Below are positions 7,886 through 16,187 of a stretch of 53,687 nt of DNA, piece after piece. Numbering within the stretch: the stretch's first letter is position 1; every line of letters starts with the position of its first letter. A model generated the notes under the pieces. It saw only the letters and a list, made by a program, of their open reading frames with translations. It did no database searches and was not told the DNA's origin. This DNA comes from Verrucomicrobiota bacterium (lineage in GTDB: Bacteria > Verrucomicrobiota > Verrucomicrobiia > Chthoniobacterales > SZAS-18), in assembly GCA_019241085.1 (NCBI GenBank), contig JAFAXH010000166.1, positions 1 through 53,687 of the forward strand, read 5' to 3'. Position numbers and translations under genes: made by a program.

Positions 7886-8872
7886 TCAGGGTGGGCTTTC
7901 CGAGGCGAACGGCGCGGGCGGCCGTGGGATGGTCGCAGCGTGGCCGAGCAATTGCTCGCGCGTGGGGAGACCTTCGGAATCGCCAATCTGCTGGATGACC
8001 AGACCAGCGATGCGGTTGCCGCGCGCCACGGCGTCTTCGATGGAAAGCGATTCCAACAGGCCGCTGATCACGCCCACGGCGAAGCCATCGCCTGCGCCCA
8101 CGGTGTCCACGACGTTGGCGACGTGCTCGGTCGGCACGCGCTTCGGCTTCAGGCCGGCGGTTTGAAAATACGCGCCTTCCTCGCCGACTTTCACGATGAC
8201 CAATTTGGCGCCGGCCGAGAGATAAAAATCGGTGATCTCGTCGAGGTGCTGGAGACCGGTCAGGATGCGGCCTTCCTCGATCCCCGGCAACACCCAGTCA
8301 GCCTTGGAAGCCAGCAGGTTGATGCGCTCGGCCATGATTTCTTTCGAGGGCCAGAGCACGGGCCGCAGATTGGGATCGAACGAGATCGTTTTCCCGTTTT
8401 TGCGCATCTGCTCCATCACGTGCAGCGCCAGTTCCCAGGTGGTCGGCGTCAACGCCGGCGCGATGCCGGTGATGTGCAGATGCTCGGCGCTCAGAAAATA
8501 GTCTGGATCGAAATCCTCGACCGACAGATGACTCGCCGCCGAGCCTTTGCGGTAGTATTCCACGATCGGATCTTTTTTACCGAAGCCCGTGGACTTCAAC
8601 TGGAAGCCAGTGGGATACCGCCCGTCGATGGTCACCGCCCGGCGGTCCACGCCCTCGCGATCCAGCACTTCGAGGATGAACCGGCCAAAGGAGTCGCTGC
8701 CCACGCGGCTGACCCAGCCGATCTTGAAGCCGAGCCGGGCCAGCCCGATGGCGACGTTCAGCTCCGCGCCCGCCGGCCGGAGAGTGAACCGGCTGACCTT
8801 GCTGAGATCGCCGGCTTCGTCGGCGACAAACATCGCCATTGCTTCGCCGAAAGTGACAACATTAAGACTCAT
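7886..8872 (-). CDS. kguK: 2-ketogluconate kinase (PfkB family)
   Basis: A 328-residue ribokinase/PfkB-type sugar kinase. N-terminal VVTFGEAMAMFV and the sugar-binding PAGAELNVAIGLARLG region are clear; the C-terminal ATP-binding and catalytic signature is DTVGAGDGFAVG with the catalytic Asp. Relatives phosphorylate 2-keto-3-deoxygluconate (KdgK) or 2-ketogluconate (KguK); the neighbouring kguT and kguD homologues favour 2-ketogluconate to 2-keto-6-phosphogluconate. Its start overlaps the end of the upstream epimerase-like gene by 11 bases, so the two are translationally coupled. Cytoplasmic. Confidence 0.87.
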   Translation of the reverse strand: MSLNVVTFGEAMAMFVADEAGDLSKVSRFTLRPAGAELNVAIGLARLGFKIGWVSRVGSDSFGRFILEVLDREGVDRRAVTIDGRYPTGFQLKSTGFGKKDPIVEYYRKGSAASHLSVEDFDPDYFLSAEHLHITGIAPALTPTTWELALHVMEQMRKNGKTISFDPNLRPVLWPSKEIMAERINLLASKADWVLPGIEEGRILTGLQHLDEITDFYLSAGAKLVIVKVGEEGAYFQTAGLKPKRVPTEHVANVVDTVGAGDGFAVGVISGLLESLSIEDAVARGNRIAGLVIQQIGDSEGLPTREQLLGHAATIPRPPAPFASESPP

Positions 8873-9707
8873 GGGAGGTGACGTGTTTTTTGGAGATTTG
8901 ACTCGTGGCTTTTAACCGACTCACCTGCGCGCGGGTCGCGTCCGTGAGGTTGTCGCCGGTGATGGGATATTCAATGCCCAAGGGCAGGTCCGGCGCGAAG
9001 ACGGCGAGCACTTGCCGCCAGTTCGGATCATCATCCGCCACGGGCACGGCGACCCAGGCATCGCCCGCGCGCTGCCCTGTTTTCAAATGGACGTATTCCA
9101 CGAACGGCGCCAGCGCTGACGCGGCGGTCTGCGCATTTTCGCCCGTCCAGGTCCAATTCCCCACGTCGAAGGTCATGCCGACCGCCAATCCTGCATCGCG
9201 GCAGGCGGAAAAAAATGCGCGCACCGGCGCCAGCGTGCCGCCATAAGCGGTCTGGTCGTTTTCCACGAGCAGACGGCCGGCATCGGCGTGTCGTTTGAGA
9301 AACGTGTGCAACGCTTCCAGTCCGCCGCCGAAATGGCCGAGCGGCAATTTGACGAGATGTGCGTGCAACTGCGCGGCTTCGGCAAAGACGCGCTCGACCT
9401 CTGCGAGGTTCAATTCGCGGTTGGCCGCAAACAACTCGATCGGCGCAGAATAAACGGCAAAAAGCCCGTGCGTTTTGATCGCGTCGCCCAGTGCCGGCAA
9501 GCGCGGCAGATCGCGCGTTTCCACCAGGAGTTCGCGCCGAATCTCAATTCCATCCGCGCCCGCGCCAGCCACGATCGGCACAAAGTCGGCCTGTCCCCGC
9601 TCGCGGACCAAGGCGGCTCCAATAGCCGGAGTCGCCACGACCACCGAGCGGCCTGTCGGAAGGGACGGCACGTCGCGCGTCAAAGTTGGCTCCAGCGTTG
9701 GGGGCAT
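8862..9707 (-). CDS. kguE: KguE-like sugar isomerase/epimerase (TIM barrel)
   Basis: A 281-residue xylose-isomerase-like TIM-barrel protein. The metal-site-type residues of the AP-endonuclease-2 superfamily can be seen along the strands (GADGIEIRRELL, LLVENDQTAYGG, GMTFDVGNW, YVHLKTGQR, LGIEYPITGD). KguE is the first gene of the Pseudomonas 2-ketogluconate operon, annotated as an epimerase; its exact reaction is poorly defined. The gene is first in this minus-strand operon and overlaps kguK by 11 bases. About 170 bases upstream separate it from the next gene and should hold the operon promoter. No LacI-type regulator (PtxS in Pseudomonas) is next to it. Confidence 0.82.
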   Translation of the reverse strand: MPPTLEPTLTRDVPSLPTGRSVVVATPAIGAALVRERGQADFVPIVAGAGADGIEIRRELLVETRDLPRLPALGDAIKTHGLFAVYSAPIELFAANRELNLAEVERVFAEAAQLHAHLVKLPLGHFGGGLEALHTFLKRHADAGRLLVENDQTAYGGTLAPVRAFFSACRDAGLAVGMTFDVGNWTWTGENAQTAASALAPFVEYVHLKTGQRAGDAWVAVPVADDDPNWRQVLAVFAPDLPLGIEYPITGDNLTDATRAQVSRLKATSQISKKHVTSHES

Positions 9708-9875
9708 GGGAAGATCACGGGAAATTGGGTAAGCACGACAGGCCGCTGAACTTCCCGGCTCAACGTGGCTGTGCTCGCCTTGTTTCGCCTTGCCCGAGGA
9801 AAACGGATGCCGGCCACGCTTTCATTTCCAGTGACCTCGCACTCGCCGCCGACCGCGGGGAGTGAGCATCGAGCG

Positions 9876-10469
9876 TCAAAAATCCCCGTTCGTGTAACTG
9901 CCTTCGAGCATCTTGCGAATTTCCTTGCGCCGCTCTTCCTTCGGCACTTGCAGAAGGTCCCAGGTCGGTTTGTCGAGAAACGTGAGCCGGCCTCCGACGA
10001 AACTATCGGCGTTTTTGTAGAGAAGATACACGCGCCGGCCGCTCCACTCGCGGGTTTGCAGTTGATCTTCGCTCTTCGGAATCTGGCGCGACGCCAGGGT
10101 GTAATTCTTGCCGTAATTTTCTTCGAGCAGCTTCAAAATGCCGCGCGTGTTGCGGCGGCCTTCCACGTCGATGAAGATCGAATAGAGTTTTCCTTTAAAA
10201 AAATTGTAGCTGATGCTGCTGACCTCGAACTTGCCGAACTTCAGCTTGTCCGCCGGCCGGCGGTAAGTGGTCCAGCGGCCGGTTTCCTCGGTTTGCTCCA
10301 GCCCTTGGAAAGCTTCCACCGGTGTGCCGAGTTTGGCGTCGGGCAGACCATTGTCGCGATCCAAGTCCTCCACCGAGCCGGCCCGCGCGCTGTGGGCCAT
10401 CAGGCCACCGGCGCCAAGCCAGAACAGCGTCAGCAGGAAAAACAAGCGGAGGAAAAAACGGGCAGTCAT
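9876..10469 (-). CDS. exported hypothetical protein
   Basis: 197 residues from the chosen ATG; a second in-frame start 15 bases upstream (MLWHTMTARFF) is possible but gives a worse signal peptide. MTARFFLRLFFLLTLFWLGA is a clear signal sequence, with likely cleavage after the Ala-rich AHSARAG region. The mature part is mixed alpha/beta, with GTPVEAFQGLEQTEETG and KFEVSSISYNFFKGKLYSI giving the look of a small lipoprotein-like beta domain, and a charged C-terminus. No family recognised. It is on the same strand as the porin upstream, but a strong terminator lies between them, so it is probably expressed separately; it is 169 bases ahead of kguE. Confidence 0.7.
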   Translation of the reverse strand: MTARFFLRLFFLLTLFWLGAGGLMAHSARAGSVEDLDRDNGLPDAKLGTPVEAFQGLEQTEETGRWTTYRRPADKLKFGKFEVSSISYNFFKGKLYSIFIDVEGRRNTRGILKLLEENYGKNYTLASRQIPKSEDQLQTREWSGRRVYLLYKNADSFVGGRLTFLDKPTWDLLQVPKEERRKEIRKMLEGSYTNGDF

Positions 10470-10522
10470 GGTGTGCCAGAGCAAATCTGCTCTGAAAAAA
10501 TAAGCAAGCGGACACCGCTCTT

Positions 10523-10565
10523 AAAAAAAAGCAAAACCCCGCACCGGATAAACGGTGCGGGGTTT
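10523..10565 (-). terminator. strong intrinsic terminator of the porin gene
   Basis: A perfect 13-bp stem (10534-10546 with 10553-10565) around a 6-base loop, followed on the minus strand by a run of eight T. It starts about 35 bases past the porin stop codon. It is the clearest Rho-independent terminator in the window. Confidence 0.93.
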
Positions 10566-10599
10566 GCCAGAGAACAAGCAATAGCCTGCGCGGGCAGCC

Positions 10600-12240
10600 T
10601 TAGAAGCTGGCCGTCAACTGCACTTGCAGGATCTGCTCGGCATTGGTGTCGGCGATGCCCAGCCGCGGCGTGGTCTCTTGACCGACCGCATTGCGGAGCA
10701 GCGCACGGCCGCCGGCGAACCCACGGTCCGCATCGACCACGTTGTGCAGGTTCTTCTCCAAGTTCCAAGTGTTGTAATACACCACTTCACCCTTGAGCCA
10801 GGAGTAGAAGTTGTAGCCCATCGCGGCGCGGAAACCTTGCTGGTTCAACCGGCTCATGCCGAAGTTCGGATCGTTGAGGTTCGGATCAATCGAACCCATG
10901 CCGACGTAGGCGTAGTTGCCGGTGATATACCAGTCACCCTTCTTCTTCAGTTCGCCGAGCAGGAAGCCGCCGACGACCGTCGATTTGTCGATGAACTTGT
11001 CTTCCGCCAGCGCATACTGCTTATAGTCGCGGGCGCCGCCGGCGAAGTTGTAGGCAATATCACCGAACAGCTTCATGTTGACGGTCTGGCCGCCGATGAA
11101 CGGAATCGGGAAGTTCACCTCGCCGCCGAGCAAGCCGACGAAGAGATTGCGGGTCGCGTCGGCGTCGTTGAACGCGGCGACGTTTTCCAGCGTGCCCGAG
11201 GGCGACTGGTCGTTGGCCGAGGCGTTGCCGCGTTGAGGCTCCGCCGTGCCGGTCGCCGTCGTGGTCCCGCCACCGGTCACACCGACTGCACCGTTGTTCG
11301 GATAGAAGTAGAAGCCGGGCGCCACGATGATGCTCGTCTTGTTCGTCGGCTTATAGGTAAAGACAACGTCCTGATAGAAGAGCACCGCGTCCCACGATAG
11401 ATCGTTGTCGCGACCGCCGGACCCGTTGGGGCCAGTGAGGAAGGTGCGATTGCCGCCCGCCGTGCGAACGAAGGTGGTGCCATTAGGACCTGCGGTGCCT
11501 AGCGTGCTGAGCGTCGTCGCCCCGTTCTCCGGGTTATCGTAGAAGGGATACTGGCCGAGGTTGACCTTGATGTTCAACTGCGGCGTGATGTCGAAGTTGA
11601 AACGCTCGGTCAAACCGCCAGGCCGGATGTCACCGAAATCCACGATGGTGTCCGTGTTGTAATAGAAAGGCGCCAGCACCTTGCCGCCGAGCAGCGTGAT
11701 GTTGTCGTTGATCTTCCAGCCGAGATACGCTGCGTGCAGGTAGATCGAGTTGTTGTCGAAGCCTTCCGTGTAGGTCTGGTGCGTCGAGTCCGAGCCAGCC
11801 TGGGTCTGGATGGCAATGCCGGCAAACCAGTTGTCGCTGAACTTGTAGTTCAACGCCATGCGCAGGCGATAGCGATAGCGGCTCTGCGGGATTTCACCCG
11901 GATCGCCTTTGCGGAAAGGGTTGGTCGTGCCGGCGAGGTAGCCCTCGGGTTCGCGGTTATCGAATTGGTAGCGGAAGCGCAACTCGCCCTGGATGGTGAG
12001 TTCCTGCACTTGCTTGCCGAGCGCGCGCATGAACGTGGGCACCTCGTAGGTTTGCACGTCCTTGCCCTTCGAGTCGCCGCTCATGAGGTTGAGCTCGCGT
12101 TCGAGCGCTTCGACGCGCTTTTCGAGCGTGGCGTCGTAAGGGTCAGCGGCAAAGGCGCTGGTGGCGAGCGTGCCGGCCGTCAGCAGCGCACTCGCTGCCA
12201 GCAGGCTGGTCGCCCGGACTTTGGTTGATCTGATTTTCAT
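10600..12240 (-). CDS. outer-membrane porin-like beta-barrel protein
   Basis: 546 residues from the ATG at 12240. A signal peptide (SLLAASALLTAGTLATSAFA, then ADPY) is followed by a short coiled-coil segment (TLEKRVEALERELNLM), then a long series of alternating beta strands rich in Tyr, Phe, Asn and Gly, ending in the C-terminal Phe (VQLTASF) typical of barrels inserted by the BAM machinery. This is the putative porin group common in Verrucomicrobiota, with about 16 strands likely. It should form a channel in the outer membrane; the nearby 2-ketogluconate operon makes sugar-acid uptake possible but unproven. An upstream in-frame start would add 14 residues before the signal peptide and is less likely. 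The gene has its own terminator. Confidence 0.85.
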   Translation of the reverse strand: MKIRSTKVRATSLLAASALLTAGTLATSAFAADPYDATLEKRVEALERELNLMSGDSKGKDVQTYEVPTFMRALGKQVQELTIQGELRFRYQFDNREPEGYLAGTTNPFRKGDPGEIPQSRYRYRLRMALNYKFSDNWFAGIAIQTQAGSDSTHQTYTEGFDNNSIYLHAAYLGWKINDNITLLGGKVLAPFYYNTDTIVDFGDIRPGGLTERFNFDITPQLNIKVNLGQYPFYDNPENGATTLSTLGTAGPNGTTFVRTAGGNRTFLTGPNGSGGRDNDLSWDAVLFYQDVVFTYKPTNKTSIIVAPGFYFYPNNGAVGVTGGGTTTATGTAEPQRGNASANDQSPSGTLENVAAFNDADATRNLFVGLLGGEVNFPIPFIGGQTVNMKLFGDIAYNFAGGARDYKQYALAEDKFIDKSTVVGGFLLGELKKKGDWYITGNYAYVGMGSIDPNLNDPNFGMSRLNQQGFRAAMGYNFYSWLKGEVVYYNTWNLEKNLHNVVDADRGFAGGRALLRNAVGQETTPRLGIADTNAEQILQVQLTASF

Positions 12241-12552
12241 TCCTTGGTTGGTTTTTGGTTTTGAGGTTGGGGTTTGTCGCACGAGGCGACAGGTTAAGGC
12301 CCTCGCAATTGGGCCGACGATTTAGTAGCTTCGCTTTCCGTTGGCAAGCATAATTTCGTCGCGCCGACAAAAAATGTTTCCGGGCGTTCAAGCAAAAGCA
12401 AAAATGTGACGTTTTTGACATTTCCTGATCTGCGCAGGGTTAGATCACGCTGACCGCTTTGCACTTGGCGACGCGCCCGCCCGCTGCTACGGCGGAGCAC
12501 GGCAGGCGCGACTGCTTGCCTTCCCGATTCGTTTTTGTCTCCTAATCACCTT
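12241..12552. other. divergent intergenic region upstream of the porin gene
   Basis: 312 bases between two divergent genes. The porin side is AT-richer and has an imperfect inverted motif near 12403-12425 (TGTGACG, then TTTTTGACA), which could be an operator, but I cannot show this. AAGGA lies right against the porin ATG, too close for an ideal ribosome binding site. No gene, RNA or clear sigma-70 promoter could be identified. Confidence 0.35.
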
Positions 12553-13110
12553 ATGCCGTCGCCCACCGCAGACCCCGCGCCTCTTTCCGGCAGCGATCTT
12601 TTCGCCCGGCTCTCGCCGGCGCTGGCCAGCGAGATTTTCAACTACCTGCAAACCAGCGCCAAGCCGACCTACGTGCTCGCCGTGCAGACACTGGCTGTCC
12701 AGCGCCGGCTGCGGCCGGTTTTCATCGAGCGCAAGCCGCGCGCGGAGCGTCACGCCTGGCTCCAGGCCGCGCTCGCCCGGCCAGCCGCCGCGCCGATCGC
12801 GGCGAATTTTCTCCAAGGCTGGCTCGTAGGCGCGCAGGCACCGCTGCTCTGCGATTTTCTCGATTCCCTCGGCATCGCGCACGATGGCAAGGGCAACATC
12901 GACTCCCTCCCGCCCTGCCCCGGCCCGGCGCCCGTCCGCGTCGCGACCGACGCGCTCCTGGCGAAATACCCGGCCGAGATCGTCACTGTGTATCTCCATT
13001 GCTTTCTGGCGATGGACCCAGCGGCCTGGACGCCGCTGGCGGAAATCCTGGCCACGGACGCGCGGCTCAAATTACCTGTGACGGCGGCTTCTGCTCAGCC
13101 CGCTGCCTAA
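12553..13110 (+). CDS. hypothetical protein, alpha-helical
   Basis: 185 residues, MPSPTADPAPLSGSDLF onward. Mostly helical, Ala/Leu/Pro-rich, with patterns such as LASEIFNYLQTSAKPTYVLAV, FLQGWLVGAQAPLLCDFLDSLGI and YPAEIVTVYLHCFLAMD. No signal peptide, membrane segment or catalytic motif. The layout (a short core of helices and a Cys-containing tail) suggests a soluble, possibly regulatory protein, but I do not recognise the family. A TTG at 12535 is in frame, but the ATG at 12553 is preferred. It ends 10 bases before the convergent HNH gene. Confidence 0.7.
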   Translation: MPSPTADPAPLSGSDLFARLSPALASEIFNYLQTSAKPTYVLAVQTLAVQRRLRPVFIERKPRAERHAWLQAALARPAAAPIAANFLQGWLVGAQAPLLCDFLDSLGIAHDGKGNIDSLPPCPGPAPVRVATDALLAKYPAEIVTVYLHCFLAMDPAAWTPLAEILATDARLKLPVTAASAQPAA

Positions 13111-13120
13111 GTCTCTCGGG

Positions 13121-13444
13121 TCAACGCCGCGCCGTCCGGACGCTATTCACCTGGGGTCGAAAACCGGGCGGTTTCCGTTTAATCCATTCGACGAATTTCC
13201 GCACTTCTGGATGTTCGCGCAACGCCGCCAGCGTGTGATAGCCGCGCTCCAATTCCTTCTCGCTCAAGAGCGCGTGGACCTGGCGATGGCACGCGCCGCA
13301 CAGCAGCACCAGATCGTGCTTCACGGCCGTGCGCGAAAAGTTTTTTTTGTTCCACTTGTTCCGATGCCGGCACTGCGGGATGAGATGGTGCCGGGTGAGC
13401 GCCGTTTCCTCCCGTCCGCAGAGCTGGCAAGCGACTTCGCGCAT
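13121..13444 (-). CDS. small HNH nuclease-like protein
   Basis: 107 residues from MREVACQLCGRE. A zinc-binding Cys pair (CQLC) is followed by TRHHLIPQCRHRN, the His-His core of the HNH fold, and then LLCGACHRQVH with the second Cys pair and last His. This is the compact HNH/McrA-like fold. Such short proteins are common next to unrelated genes and may be nickases, DNA-repair or mobile-element remnants; the role is not known. The frame stays open further upstream, but the extra 42 residues are Arg-rich and without pattern, so the ATG at 13444 was taken. It is divergent from the ABC importer (125 bases between starts). Confidence 0.82.
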   Translation of the reverse strand: MREVACQLCGREETALTRHHLIPQCRHRNKWNKKNFSRTAVKHDLVLLCGACHRQVHALLSEKELERGYHTLAALREHPEVRKFVEWIKRKPPGFRPQVNSVRTARR

Positions 13445-13569
13445 CGACCGGAAATTTATCACTGCCCTCTCCCTCGCGCACGCCCGGCGCTTCCGCATCC
13501 GTCGTTGACGGCGGATACAGCCAACCGCCTCCGGTCGAGCCGAATCCAGTTCGCTTCTGCCTTTTCCCA

Positions 13570-14541
13570 ATGAATGCCGCCTTCCCGCTCTCGCTGCTCA
13601 CCGCCCTCGTGCTCCACGCCAGCGCCGTCCTGAGTTTCGGGGCGGAGGAAAAACTCCGCGTTGGCCACTTCCCGAACGTCACCCACGTGCAGGCGCTCGT
13701 GGCGCACAATCTTTCCCGCGAGGGCAAAGGCTGGTTTGAAGAACGGCTCGGCGCCAGCGTGCAGATCGAGTGGTTCGTTTACAATGCCGGGCCGAGCGCG
13801 ATGGAGGCGATCTTTGCCGATTCCATCGACCTCACCTACGTCGGCCCCAGCCCGGCGCTGAACGCCTACGCAAAATCCGCCGGCGAGGAAATCCGCCTCC
13901 TCGCCGGCGCGGCCAACGGCGGCGCGGCGCTCGTCGTGCAGCCGGAGGAAAATTTGAAAACGCCCGCCGATTTTCGCGGCAAAAAAATCGCCACCCCGCA
14001 GCTCGGCAACACGCAGGATGTCTCCTGCCGCGCGTGGCTGAAGGCGGGCGGGTTGAAAATCACCCAGCTCGGCGGCGACGCGCAGATTTTGCCCACGGCC
14101 AACCCCGACCAGCTCGCGCTCTTTCAACAAAAGAAAATCGACGCCGTCTGGACCGTCGAGCCGTGGGTCTCACGGCTCGAGCGCGAGGCCGGCGGCAAAG
14201 TGCTCGTCGAGCAAAAAGAGGACAGCGTGACCGTGCTCGTCGCCAGTGCAAAATTCCTGCGCGGCCGGCGTGAGCTGGCCGGGAAATTCGCGCTCGCGCA
14301 CGCGCAGTTGACCGAATGGATCCAGGCGCACCCGGAGGAAGCGCAGCGCCGCGTGGTGGACGAATTGAAGGCGGAGACGCGCTCGGAAGTGGCGCCGGAA
14401 TTGATCGCCCAGGCGTGGAAACGTCTGGTGTTGACCAACGAAGCTTCGCGCGACAATCTCCAGAAATTTGTCGCCGACGCCCAAGCCGCCGGCTTCCTGC
14501 GCGAGGCGCCCGACCTTTCCCGATTGTTTGAGAAACCCTGA
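13570..14541 (+). CDS. ABC importer substrate-binding protein (SsuA/TauA-like)
   Basis: 323 residues. The N-terminal 23 residues form a signal peptide (LLTALVLHASAVLSFG, then AEEK). The mature protein has the features of the nitrate/sulfonate/taurine-type periplasmic binding family: LRVGHFPNVTHVQALVA, ADSIDLTYVGPSPALNAYAK, a lobe switch at TPADFRGKKIATPQLGN, and KKIDAVWTVEPWVSRLE. It delivers its ligand to the membrane permease. Ligand is probably an organosulfur or related small anion, judged only by family. The ATPase gene follows after 7 bases and the permease after that, so this is a complete three-gene transporter. No sulfonate monooxygenase gene is nearby. Confidence 0.88.
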   Translation: MNAAFPLSLLTALVLHASAVLSFGAEEKLRVGHFPNVTHVQALVAHNLSREGKGWFEERLGASVQIEWFVYNAGPSAMEAIFADSIDLTYVGPSPALNAYAKSAGEEIRLLAGAANGGAALVVQPEENLKTPADFRGKKIATPQLGNTQDVSCRAWLKAGGLKITQLGGDAQILPTANPDQLALFQQKKIDAVWTVEPWVSRLEREAGGKVLVEQKEDSVTVLVASAKFLRGRRELAGKFALAHAQLTEWIQAHPEEAQRRVVDELKAETRSEVAPELIAQAWKRLVLTNEASRDNLQKFVADAQAAGFLREAPDLSRLFEKP

Positions 14542-14548
14542 GCACCGC

Positions 14549-15367
14549 ATGCCGCTGGTCGATGGATTGCCCGAAGAAGAACAGTCCGCCAAGCTGGCGG
14601 TGGAAAACGTCTCGAAGCGTTTTCACACCGGCCGCCGGCAGCAGGATGTCCACGCCCTCGACGGCGTGACGCTGCAAGTCGCCGAGGGCGAATTCGTCTG
14701 CCTCGTCGGCCCGAGCGGCTGCGGCAAATCGACCTTGCTCAACATCATCGCCGGACTCGAAATGCCCGACTCCGGCCAGGTGCTGGCCGACGGCGCGCCG
14801 ATCCTCGGCCCCGGCCGGCACCGGCTGGTGATGTTTCAAGAATCGGGGCTGTTCCCGTGGCTCGACGTGTTTGGCAATGTGATGTTTGGCTTGAAACTCA
14901 AAGAAGGGCTGACCAACGCCGAGCGGCGCAAGGTGGCGCAGTTTTACATCAAACTCGTCGGGCTGGAAAAATTCGCCGACGCCAACATCCACGAACTCAG
15001 CGGCGGCATGAAGCAGCGCGCCGCGCTCGCCCGCGCCCTCGCGCCGAACCCGCGCGTGCTGCTCATGGACGAGCCGTTTGCCGCGCTCGACGCGCTCACC
15101 CGCGAGCAGCTCTACGGCGACATCCAGCGCATCTGGGCCGCGCGCAAAAAAACCATCGTCTTCGTCACGCACAACGTCCGCGAAGCGGTCTGCCTCGGCG
15201 ACCGCGTCGTTTTGTTTTCACCCAATCCCGGCCGCATCCGGCAGGAATTCCACATCCCGCTCCCCCGGCCGCGCGACATCAACAGCGTCGAGCTGGCTGG
15301 CTATTCCTCGCAGATCACGAAGGCGCTCAAGGGCATCCTGCACGACGGCGACGCGGCGGCGGAATAA
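14549..15367 (+). CDS. ABC importer ATP-binding protein (SsuB/TauB-like)
   Basis: 272 residues. Walker A GPSGCGKST, Q-loop in FQESGLFPWL, signature LSGGMKQRAALARAL, Walker B VLLMDEPFAALD and switch His in VTHNVREAV are all intact, so it should be an active ATPase. The sequence belongs to the nitrate/sulfonate/taurine importer branch, in line with its neighbours. The start at 14549 was preferred to a longer frame from 14468, which would overlap the substrate-binding gene by 74 bases with no sign of coding. Located in the cytoplasm at the inner membrane. Confidence 0.9.
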   Translation: MPLVDGLPEEEQSAKLAVENVSKRFHTGRRQQDVHALDGVTLQVAEGEFVCLVGPSGCGKSTLLNIIAGLEMPDSGQVLADGAPILGPGRHRLVMFQESGLFPWLDVFGNVMFGLKLKEGLTNAERRKVAQFYIKLVGLEKFADANIHELSGGMKQRAALARALAPNPRVLLMDEPFAALDALTREQLYGDIQRIWAARKKTIVFVTHNVREAVCLGDRVVLFSPNPGRIRQEFHIPLPRPRDINSVELAGYSSQITKALKGILHDGDAAAE

Positions 15368-15394
15368 GCATCAGCGGAGTCAGCCAACCGAGCC

Positions 15395-16162
15395 ATGAAA
15401 CGTTTGTTTCACGCCACCCTGTTTTTCCTCGGGCTGCTGCTCGTCTGGCACCTCGTCGTGCGGGCAAAAGTCTGGTCGCCGATCCTGCTCCCCTCGCCCG
15501 CGAGCGTGGGCCTCTACCTGCGCGACGCCGTGCGCGACGGCAGCTTGTGGGAGGCCACGCTCGTCACCATGCGCCGGCTGCTGGTGGGTTATTTCATCGG
15601 CATCCTCATCGGCCTGCCGCTCGGGCTGGTGACGGCCGCGTCGAAATTTGCCGAAGACACCATCGGCGTTTTGGCGCTCGGTTTGCAGACCTTGCCGAGC
15701 GTCTGCTGGATTCCGCTGGCGCTGCTCTGGTTCGGGCAGACCGAGGCCGCGATGCTCTTTGTCGTCGTCATGGGCACGATGTGGAGCGTCGTGCTCGCCA
15801 CGGATAATGGCGTGCGCTCGATCCCGCCCATCTACGCCCGCGCCGCGCGCACGATGGGTTCCAAAGGCTTGCACCGCTGGACGCACGTGCTGCTGCCGGC
15901 GTCGCTGCCCTTCCTCGTCAGCGGCACGAAGCAAGGCTGGGCGTTTGCGTGGCGCTCGCTCATGGCGGCGGAAATTTACGTGACGATCCTCACCGGCTTC
16001 GGCCTCGGCCATTTGCTGCACTACGGGCGCGAGTTGAACGCGATGGACCAGGTCATCGGCATCATGCTCATCATCGTCGTCATCGGCCTGCTCGCGGATA
16101 AGGTGCTCTTTGCCCCGTGGGAACGTTTCCTCCATCGCCGCTGGGGAACGGGGAAACGATAA
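15395..16162 (+). CDS. ABC importer permease (SsuC/TauC-like)
   Basis: 255 residues with about six membrane segments (for example LFFLGLLLVWHLVV at the start and GIMLIIVVIGLLADKVLF near the end). The conserved cytoplasmic coupling loop is seen as ARTMGSKGLHRWTHVLLPAS, where the ATPase docks. It follows the ATPase gene by 27 bases and completes the importer. No further transport or metabolic gene follows; the next gene is convergent (25 bases away). Confidence 0.9.
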   Translation: MKRLFHATLFFLGLLLVWHLVVRAKVWSPILLPSPASVGLYLRDAVRDGSLWEATLVTMRRLLVGYFIGILIGLPLGLVTAASKFAEDTIGVLALGLQTLPSVCWIPLALLWFGQTEAAMLFVVVMGTMWSVVLATDNGVRSIPPIYARAARTMGSKGLHRWTHVLLPASLPFLVSGTKQGWAFAWRSLMAAEIYVTILTGFGLGHLLHYGRELNAMDQVIGIMLIIVVIGLLADKVLFAPWERFLHRRWGTGKR

Positions 16163-16187
16163 CGCAAAATTTTTCTCTCCGTTTTAA

